The translations under genes were made by a program, and so were the position numbers. A stretch of 64,000 bases of DNA from Leptobrachium leishanense (Eukaryota; Chordata; Amphibia; Anura; Megophryidae): assembly GCA_009667805.1 (NCBI GenBank), contig CM019063.1, forward strand, positions 84,905,877 through 84,969,876, given 5' to 3'. How positions within the stretch are numbered: the stretch's first letter is position 1; each line of letters starts with the position of its first letter. A model generated the notes under the pieces. It was not told where the DNA came from and ran no database searches. It saw only the letters and a list, made by a program, of their open reading frames with translations. Shown here in pieces: positions 57,548 to 64,000 of the stretch.

Positions 57548-58918
57548 TTGGTTTTCCAATTTCCAGAGCAGAACTCAGTGCATTTATTAGAATTTACACA
57601 ATACTCAGCAGTTCCCTTCCCCTTCTTTGTTTTTCTTTTCTATCTTTTATTTGGCTGGAGTGAGAATGTCGCAGCAATCATCAAAAAGACTTTGGAACAA
57701 TTATGTCGAGACAAAAATATTTCGACGAAGGATAAAAAGAAAGAGGAACTTTTGCAAGCCCTCGAGGATTATGAGGCGAGGCAAGCAGTCCAGGACGCAG
57801 CAGAGCAGGGTACCATGCTTGACCCAGCCGAAGGAAGCGCAAGTCCAGTGGAAAGAACAGTGTCAAGTGCTTCGCCCAAGGGTGATACTGCCCTGGATAT
57901 TTACTTGCAGACTGTTTTAAAACATGTGGACTCTGCGGACTCGCAGACGCGGCTTCAGCTCATCCTGCAGTACCAAGAGCGAGAGGAGCGCAGAGCCGAA
58001 CACAAAGCTGCGGAGCGCAGAGCTGAGCAAGAGGCGGCAGCGCGCCAAGCGGACCGAGAAGCGGCGGAGCGCCAAGCCGAACGGGCACATCAGCTCGCTC
58101 TGGCACAGGCAGGCAGAACGCCATTATCTCCTGCCCCTGCGGGCACTGCAGAGCTCTCTACACCCAGACCTCGTGCCGAGAACTTTCCCACCCTTGACAA
58201 AGATGGGGACCTGGATGTGTTCCTGCGAAGTTTTGAAAAGACTTGTCGACAGTACCAGCTGCCCAAGGAGCAATGGGCCAGGTACCTCACTCCTGGACTA
58301 AAAGGTCTAGTGCTCGAAGCCTTTGCAGAATTACCAGCTGAGAGCGACCAGGACTATAAGGCGATTAAAGCCGCGCTGCAGAGACGTTATAACCTCACGC
58401 CAGAGGTATATCGCAAAAAGTTCAGGTCCTTGCAGAAGCGGGCCGCGGAGAGCTACTCTGCAGTTGTGAGCCACCTGACCACCCTATTTCGACAATGGGT
58501 CAGGGGGCTGAAGATTGATACCTTGGAAGCCCTGGAAGACCTGCTAATCAAAGAGCAGTTCGTGCAGCTGTGCCCACCTGAGATCCAGGAATGGCTTCTG
58601 GATCGCAAACCCGAGACGGCCCTGGAAGCTGGTGAGCTGGCCGATTTCCACGCGGCCAACAGAGCGTCTGTGGACCGGAGCAGAGGTTTCCCCAAAGGAT
58701 CGTCTGGATGGAAGCCCAACTCCAACCGACCCCTGACACCAAGCCGGCGGTGCCTCCCTCTGTGCCAGTCTCTGCTGGGGATGGGAGAAGTGAAATCCGC
58801 CGGTGCTTTATCTGCAACAGCGGGAGCCACCTCAGGTCAGCGTGCCCCGAGAGGAAAAGACCGACACCCACATCTGGAGGGGGGCGCCCCTCCGGGTCAC
58901 CCTCCGTCTTGTTCGTGA
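57548..58918 (+). pseudogene. Gmr1-type gag with SCAN-like domain (frame-broken)
   Basis: Capsid-type protein that would package element RNA. In this frame: an Ala/Glu/Arg-rich coiled-coil-like stretch at residues 144-182, a capsid region (DVFLRSFEKTCRQYQLPKEQ at 223-242), then a SCAN-like segment at about 286-372 (FRSLQKRAAESYSAVVSHL, LLIKEQFVQLCPPEIQEWL). Mammalian SCAN domains are thought to derive from gag of this element group. The first 40 residues are hydrophobic and untypical; a better start, ATG at 57667, lies in another frame. After about residue 385 the real coding passes to another frame (58708 on), so the last 70 residues are probably spurious. Confidence 0.8.
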
Positions 58919-59343
58919 CCAGCTCGGAGGGCAGTGCCAATGTAAATATGCAGATGGTGACGGTTGGATCCAAGGTAACTTTCGGGTTAAGAGATACAGG
59001 GGCTGAGATGACTTTGGTGCGCCCCGAATTGGTCAGCCCTGCAGACTTTATTCCTGGCAGGACTATAGCCGTAAAAGGTTTTGGTGGGGTACGTCCTGCG
59101 GTGCCGATGGCACGTGTTTACCTGGACTGGGGAAAGGGGAGAGGTCTGAGGGAGGTGGGGGTGTCCGAAAACATTCCTACAAATGTATTACTCGGTACTG
59201 ATTTGGGTAAATTGTTGTCGCAATATGTGCCAGAAAATGATGTCGGGGGGTACCCAAACCCCCTCGTAGCCCTACAGTGGAGAGGGCTCTGTGTGAGCGT
59301 ACACAACAGGACCCCTGTTTGGATGGACGTGAGATGCTGGTGA
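58708..59343 (+). pseudogene. Zinc knuckle and aspartic protease region
   Basis: Gag tail and protease of the same element. A CCHC knuckle (CFICNSGSHLRSAC, spacing C-x2-C-x4-H-x4-C) is followed by a retropepsin-like core: LRDTGAEMTLVRPEL with the DTGA active-site motif, and later VLLGTDLGKLL, the ILG-type second motif. It overlaps the gag frame and ends at 59343, where coding seems to move to the frame of 59277-59807. Confidence 0.8.
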
Positions 59344-59807
59344 ATCAGTCTGCGCCTGAGTCAGGTGTGTCTGCAGAGTTGTGTGATAGTGAGGGGAGAC
59401 GGTGTGACTGGGAGGACGGGCGGGGGGTGAGTGAATGCCAGCCTGTACCCGTACCATCCACCCCCCTGGGTCCCGTGGGCGAGGGGGCCACCATTGCCGT
59501 AGTTACCTGCCAGCAGTCTGCCCGGAAGCAGGGCTTGGAGCCACTGGCCGATCAGGTGGGGCTGCTGGCCGACAGGCATGCTGAAGGGGGGGCCGAAGCC
59601 CCTTCCGACCTAACCCAGTCCCCAGTGGTGGCGCAGGAGGCTGTCTCTGAGCCTGAGGCTGACGCTGAGGCCGAGGTGCAGAGTCCCGAGTTTCAGGAGG
59701 CCCAGCAGACAGACCCCATGCTCGAGAAACTGAGGGAACGGGCTAGGCGACCCCTCACTGGCCTGGATAAGGAACGAGTCTACTGGGATAAAGAGAGGTT
59801 ATATTGA
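59277..59807 (+). pseudogene. Linker ahead of integrase, ended by an in-frame TGA
   Basis: Acidic, low-complexity region (PEADAEAEVQSPEFQEAQQT) followed by KLRERARRPLTGLDKERVYW, which resembles the region just before integrase in gypsy-type pol. It is in the same frame as the large pol frame and separated from it by a TGA at 59805-59807. This could be nonsense decay of an Arg codon (CGA to TGA) or readthrough; decay is likelier given the other breaks. Confidence 0.65.
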
Positions 59808-59840
59808 GAGACTCTACCGGGGGACGGGCAAGGTCCCTGG

Positions 59841-62381
59841 GTGATGGAGAGGCAACTTGTGGTGCCCCAGAGGTATAGGGACCAGTTGCTGAAGGTGGCC
59901 CACGCTATTCCCATGGCTGGGCATTTAGGGGTGCACCGGACGAAGTCTCACCTGGCGCATCACTTCTACTGGCCTGGGATGGGCACCGAGGTAGCCAACT
60001 ACTGTCGCTCGTGTCCCGAGTGTCAGAAGGTTGGGAAGCCAGGGGAGGTGGGTAAGGCCCCTTTAATTCCCCTCCCCATAGTGAGTGAACCCTTTGGGAG
60101 GGTGGCCGTAGATATTGTGGGGCCCTTAGCTAATCCCAGTAGCTCAGGGAAGCGTTTTATCCTGACCGTGGTGGACTATGCCACCCGGTACCCGGAGGCC
60201 GTGGCACTCTCATCCATCAGGGCTGACAAGGTGGCCGATGCGTTGTTGGGCATATTCTCATGCGTGGGGTTTCCCCGAGAGATGCTCACCGACCAGGGCC
60301 CCCAGTTCACCTCTGATCTGATGCAGAGCCTATGTCAAAAGGTACAAGTCGAGCACTTGGTGACCAGTGCCTACCACCCGCAGACCAATGGCTTGTGCAA
60401 ACGGTTCAACGGAACCCTGAAACAAATGCTGCGGACGTTTGTGGAGTCGCAGGGTAGAGACTGGGAGCGATACCTACCCCATCTCCTCTTTGCCTACCGG
60501 GAGGTACCACAGGAATCCACGGGCTTTTCCCCATTTGAGTTACTCTATGGGCGGAGAGTGCGCGGCCCCCTCGCCCTGATGCGGGAGGGTTGGGAGGGAA
60601 AACTGGGGTCCCCCAAGACATCGGTAGTAGAGTATGTGTTGAAGTTCAGAGAGAGAATGCAAGCCATAATGGGAGAGGTGTATGACAATCTGAAAGCTGC
60701 CCAGTCCAAACAGAAGCAGTGGTATGACAGAGGTGCCCGGGAGAGAGTGTTTGAGGTGGGCCAGAAGGTGGTTGTGCTGATTCCCACGAGGCAGAACAAA
60801 CTGCAGGCGGCCTGGGAGGGCCCATTTACTATACTCCAGAGGATGAATGAAGTAAACTATGTGGTGGCTCTGGATGAGAGGGGAAAGCGTAACAAGGTTT
60901 ATCACATTAATATGATCAAGGCCTACTACGAAAGGGACCCCGCGGTCCTAACCGTGTGCAGTCTGCCTGGGGATGAGCCAGAATCTGACCCCCTCCTTGA
61001 TCTGTTGGCTGCAGCCAGGGCTCCAGACAACTTAGATGCTGCCCAGATCAATGCGGACTTAAGCGAGAGTCAGAGGGGCCAGCTATCTCGCACACTGGCC
61101 CCCTACCGCAGCATTTTCACAGGAAAACCGGGCCGAACCTCTCTGGTGGCCCACCACGTGGATACGGGAGACCACCATCCCCTCCGACAGGCTGCCTACA
61201 GGGTGTCTCTGGAGGTGAAGGCGGACATTAGAAGGGAGATAGAGGAAATGCTAATGCTAGGCGTGATCCGCAAATCGCACAGCCCCTGGGCCTTCCCCGT
61301 GGTACTGGTCCCCAAGAAGGATAAGACCACCCGATTCTGTGTGGACTACCGGCGGTTGAATCTAGTAACTGCATTCGACGCGTATCCTATGCCCCGCATT
61401 GATGCATTACTTGACCAACTAGCTGGGGCCAAGTTCCTCAGCATTATGGATCTGAGCCGGGGCTACTGGCAGATCCCAATGACTCCGGAAGCTCAAGAGC
61501 GGTCTGCCTTTATCACCCCCTTTGGGTTGTATGAGTTCCAAGTCATGCCCTTTGGGATGAAAAATGCTCCTGCCACCTTCCAGCGGCTAGTTAATCACCT
61601 CCTAGAGGGGCAGGAGGGGCATGCGGTGGCCTATCTGGATGATATTGCGGTGTTCAGTGACAGCTGGGAGCAGCACCTGGGTCACCTGACCAGGGTCCTA
61701 GACCGCATATCAGCAGCTGGGCTAACCATCAGACCTGACAAGTGCCAGCTGGGCATGGCAGAGGTACACTACCTGGGACATAGGGTGGGAGGGGGGACCC
61801 TACGCCCCGAGCCCACTAAAGTAGAAGCCATAGCGGCCTGGCCAGTCCCCACTACAAAAAAGCAGGTGATGTCTTTTCTGGGTACAGCAGGCTATTATCG
61901 AAAGTTTGTGCCCCATTATAGCACGCTAGCAAAGCCCCTGACAGACCTGACAAAAAAGGCTCTTCCCCGTGTGGTGGAATGGACCCCTGCATGTGGAACA
62001 GCCTTTGATAGTTTAAAGCAAGCCCTCATGGCCTCACCAGTCCTGCAGGCCCCAGACTTCAACCGACAGTTCGTAGTCCAAACGGATGCTTCCAACTATG
62101 GCCTGGGAGCCGTATTAAGCCAGGTGGATGGGAAGGGCGAGGAACACCCCGTGGTATACCTCAGTCGCAAGCTGTTGACCCGGGAAGTGGCCTATGCCAC
62201 TGTAGAGAAAGAGTGTCTGGCGATTGTCTGGGCCCTACAGAAACTACAGCCCTACCTATATGGGCGCCAGTTCACAGTGATAACTGACCATAATCCCCTA
62301 CACTGGCTACATACGGTGGCTGGTGTCAGGATCACCCACGTCAACCCTGCAACCTGCACAATGCACACTCCTGGACTCTGA
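59841..62381 (+). CDS. Gmr1-type pol: integrase, then RT and RNase H (truncated)
   Basis: 846-codon frame. Integrase first: HHCC zinc site (H28, H32, C58, C61), catalytic-core Asp91 and Asp151, but Lys187 where the third acidic residue (Glu) is expected in the QTNGLxxRFN motif; a GPF-type C-terminal module lies at 325-333. RT follows: LVPKKDKTTRFCVDYRRLN, MDLSRGYWQI (Asp537), FGMKNAPATFQ, and YLDD at 598-601. RNase H: QTDAS (Asp749), KECLA (Glu791) and ITDHNPL (Asp816), then foreign sequence from about residue 828 where another LTR has inserted, so the last 18 residues are not pol. The RT looks intact; the integrase would not be active as written. The start is the first ATG after the TGA at 59805, not necessarily a real start. 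Confidence 0.9.
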   Translation: MMERQLVVPQRYRDQLLKVAHAIPMAGHLGVHRTKSHLAHHFYWPGMGTEVANYCRSCPECQKVGKPGEVGKAPLIPLPIVSEPFGRVAVDIVGPLANPSSSGKRFILTVVDYATRYPEAVALSSIRADKVADALLGIFSCVGFPREMLTDQGPQFTSDLMQSLCQKVQVEHLVTSAYHPQTNGLCKRFNGTLKQMLRTFVESQGRDWERYLPHLLFAYREVPQESTGFSPFELLYGRRVRGPLALMREGWEGKLGSPKTSVVEYVLKFRERMQAIMGEVYDNLKAAQSKQKQWYDRGARERVFEVGQKVVVLIPTRQNKLQAAWEGPFTILQRMNEVNYVVALDERGKRNKVYHINMIKAYYERDPAVLTVCSLPGDEPESDPLLDLLAAARAPDNLDAAQINADLSESQRGQLSRTLAPYRSIFTGKPGRTSLVAHHVDTGDHHPLRQAAYRVSLEVKADIRREIEEMLMLGVIRKSHSPWAFPVVLVPKKDKTTRFCVDYRRLNLVTAFDAYPMPRIDALLDQLAGAKFLSIMDLSRGYWQIPMTPEAQERSAFITPFGLYEFQVMPFGMKNAPATFQRLVNHLLEGQEGHAVAYLDDIAVFSDSWEQHLGHLTRVLDRISAAGLTIRPDKCQLGMAEVHYLGHRVGGGTLRPEPTKVEAIAAWPVPTTKKQVMSFLGTAGYYRKFVPHYSTLAKPLTDLTKKALPRVVEWTPACGTAFDSLKQALMASPVLQAPDFNRQFVVQTDASNYGLGAVLSQVDGKGEEHPVVYLSRKLLTREVAYATVEKECLAIVWALQKLQPYLYGRQFTVITDHNPLHWLHTVAGVRITHVNPATCTMHTPGL

Positions 62382-63920
62382 CATTCTACCCTAGAACCTC
62401 ACCTGCCCTTCATCCTCCCTAATCAGTCCTGCATTTAAGGAAGTCACACCCTCTACCCTGGACTTCCTCATTGAAGTCCCAGACTGAATTGCAGTACAGA
62501 GCTTATCCCAGGAACGCCTGATCCAAAGCCTTTCCAGAGGACCCTCTATATCCTGGACATTTTCCCTTGAAGCCGGTAACACCCCTTTGCATCCGGATTC
62601 CCCCATCTTGAACCCCTGGCTACCAGACCCCCTGATCTTGGACTTTGACCACCCTGATTGCCGCCTTGCCTAGACCCCCCCTGCTTTGCCCACGACCATT
62701 CTATTGCCTGCCCCTTGCCTGAGACCCTGACTTCCAAGCTCTGTGTTATATGTTTATATCTGTATTATTGTTTATTCATTGCTTGCCCCATGTGCTGTTA
62801 AGTTCCCTTTGTGTCTATTTCCACTCTCTCTCTCTAGTCTCTTATCCTCTTGCTATCCCTTATTTCTTCAGTTCCGCTCGTTCCCTCTAACCTGTGTATT
62901 CCTATACACGTTCCCTCTAACCTGTGTATTCCTATACACGTTCCCTCTAACCTGTGTATTCCTATACACGTTCTCTGTAACCTGTGTATTCCTATACACG
63001 TTCTCTCTAACCTGTGTATTCCTATACACGTTCTCTGTAACCTGTGTATTCCTATACACGTTCTCTGTAACCTGTGTATTCCTATACACGTTCTCTGTAA
63101 CCTGTGTATTCCTATACACGTTCTCTGTAACCTGTGTATTCCTATACACGTTCTCTGTAACCTGTGTATTCCTATACACGTTCTCTGTAACCTGTGTATT
63201 CCTATACACGTTCTCTGTAACCTGTGTATTCCTATACACGTTCTCTGTAACCTGTGTATTCCTATACACGTTCTCTGTAACCTGTGTATTCCTATACACG
63301 TTCTCTGTAACCTGTGTATTCCTATACACGTTCTCTGTAACCTGTGTATTCCTATACACGTTCTCTGTAACCTGTGTATTCCTATACACGTTCTCTGTAA
63401 CCTGTGTATTCCTATACACGTTCTCTGTAACCTGTGTATTCCTATACACGTTCTCTGTAACCTGTGTATTCCTATACACGTTCTCTGTAACCTGTGTATT
63501 CCTATACACGTTCTCTGTAACCTGTGTATTCCTATACACGTTCTCTGTAACCTGTGTATTCCTATACACGTTCTCTGTAACCTGTGTATTCCTATACACG
63601 TTCCCTGTAACCTGTTCAGCTAGTTCCTACTAGCCCTGTAACCTGTATATTTCTCCTTAACCTCCTTCCCATAACTCTCAGCCATCCCTCTTATTTCTAG
63701 CTCCTTTTCTTGCATCTCCTCTGCTCCCCTGCATCTATTCCCCATCGTGCCCAGTCTCCTCCAGTGTCTAGTTCTGATCAGTTGTTTTAGTGCATGTCTT
63801 TTATGTTCTGGTGTTTATTATTTAATAAACCCTTTTGTTTTCCTGCATACCTGCCTATTTCACTGCATCCTGGGCTCACAACCCCACCTGCTGCATTAAT
63901 CCCAGTCTGAACGCATGACA
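62324..63920 (+). repeat. LTR of a second element inserted in RNase H
   Basis: 1597 bp from TGTCAGGATCACCC to ACGCATGACA (TGTCA...TGACA ends), with AATAAA at 63824-63829 about 90 bp before the end, as in R-U5. It interrupts the pol reading frame exactly at its left edge. It holds a 24-unit tandem array. An internal region may continue past 64000, or this is a solo LTR; the window cannot tell. Confidence 0.7.
62881..63616. repeat. 30-bp tandem array, 24 full units
   Basis: Unit TTCTCTGTAA + CCTGTGTATTCCTATACACG. The first units vary (TTCCCTCTAA, TTCTCTCTAA), and units 6-24 are essentially identical. Each unit holds GTGTAT and ATACAC separated by four bases, a small hairpin. The period is a multiple of three, so long frames on both strands are artefacts. 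Confidence 0.97.
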
Positions 63921-64000
63921 TAATGAGGAAGTCAGAACCCAAGTGCGCTTCCCAGCCGGTGCGCCCAGAACCCAAGTGCGCTTCCCAGCCGGTGCGCCCA
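63921..64000 (+). repeat. Direct repeat just after the LTR
   Basis: CAGAACCCAAGTGCGCTTCC and the bases that follow are present twice in a row (unit 34 bp, about 63933-63966 and 63967-64000). Either the start of an internal region or host DNA. Confidence 0.6.

Larger units (their letters stand above)
56435..62323 (+). mobile_element. Gmr1-type Ty3/gypsy LTR retrotransposon, decayed
   Basis: A 5' LTR-like region, primer-site-like sequence, gag with a SCAN-like domain, zinc knuckle, aspartic protease, integrase, then reverse transcriptase and RNase H. This integrase-before-RT order is that of Gmr1-like elements. Coding is broken by frame changes and a TGA, the integrase lacks its catalytic Glu, and RNase H is cut off by another LTR. 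The 3' LTR is not in the window. The start is approximate. Confidence 0.88.

Noticed and set aside
62881..63616. CRISPR array
   Set aside because: Regular 30-bp units but no unique spacers, and the context is a vertebrate LTR.
62743..63633. Long open frames on both strands (about 240-300 codons)
   Set aside because: They come from the 30-bp tandem array; the period is divisible by three, so frames stay open without selection.

Overview
This window looks like vertebrate nuclear DNA, most probably from a frog. The evidence is a multi-exon gene with GT-AG introns, AT-rich introns full of transposons, and a repeat mix typical of amphibians: Tc1/mariner, hAT-like and foldback elements, CR1/L2-like LINEs and a Gmr1-type LTR element. 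Species assignment is inference; no RNA gene, CRISPR array or bacterial feature was seen.

The one recognisable host gene is ACOT12 (acyl-CoA thioesterase 12, an acetyl-CoA hydrolase) on the minus strand. I rebuilt 15 coding exons from 46949 down to 3712. Splice phases match at every junction and the protein is 554 codons, against 555 in human as I recall it. Two hotdog thioesterase domains are followed by a START domain. A non-coding first exon near 49.6 kb, with CCAAT, E-box and TATA-like motifs above it, and a poly(A) signal at 2557 probably complete the transcript.

Layout: 1-2.5 kb, LINE and MITE debris beyond the gene's 3' end. 2.5-49.7 kb, ACOT12, whose introns hold two Tc1 copies with broken transposases, a poly(A)-tailed L1-like retroposon nested in a foldback element, three hAT-like elements with perfect 8-bp target duplications (one carrying a fourth nested in it), a 1.4-kb near-perfect foldback interrupted by a MITE, LINE fragments and many copies of a MITE with AGGCTAGGGTCAGAC ends. 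49.7-56.4 kb, repeat-rich intergenic DNA, including a hAT-like foldback that carries a 51-bp satellite array. 56.4-62.3 kb, a decayed Gmr1-type Ty3/gypsy retrotransposon with integrase ahead of reverse transcriptase and a SCAN-like gag. 62.3-64 kb, a second LTR, carrying 24 copies of a 30-bp hairpin unit, inserted into that element's RNase H.

The most notable items are the Gmr1/SCAN element and its breaks, the recurring minisatellites inside unrelated short DNA elements, and a Tc1 insertion about 40 bases from an ACOT12 splice acceptor.
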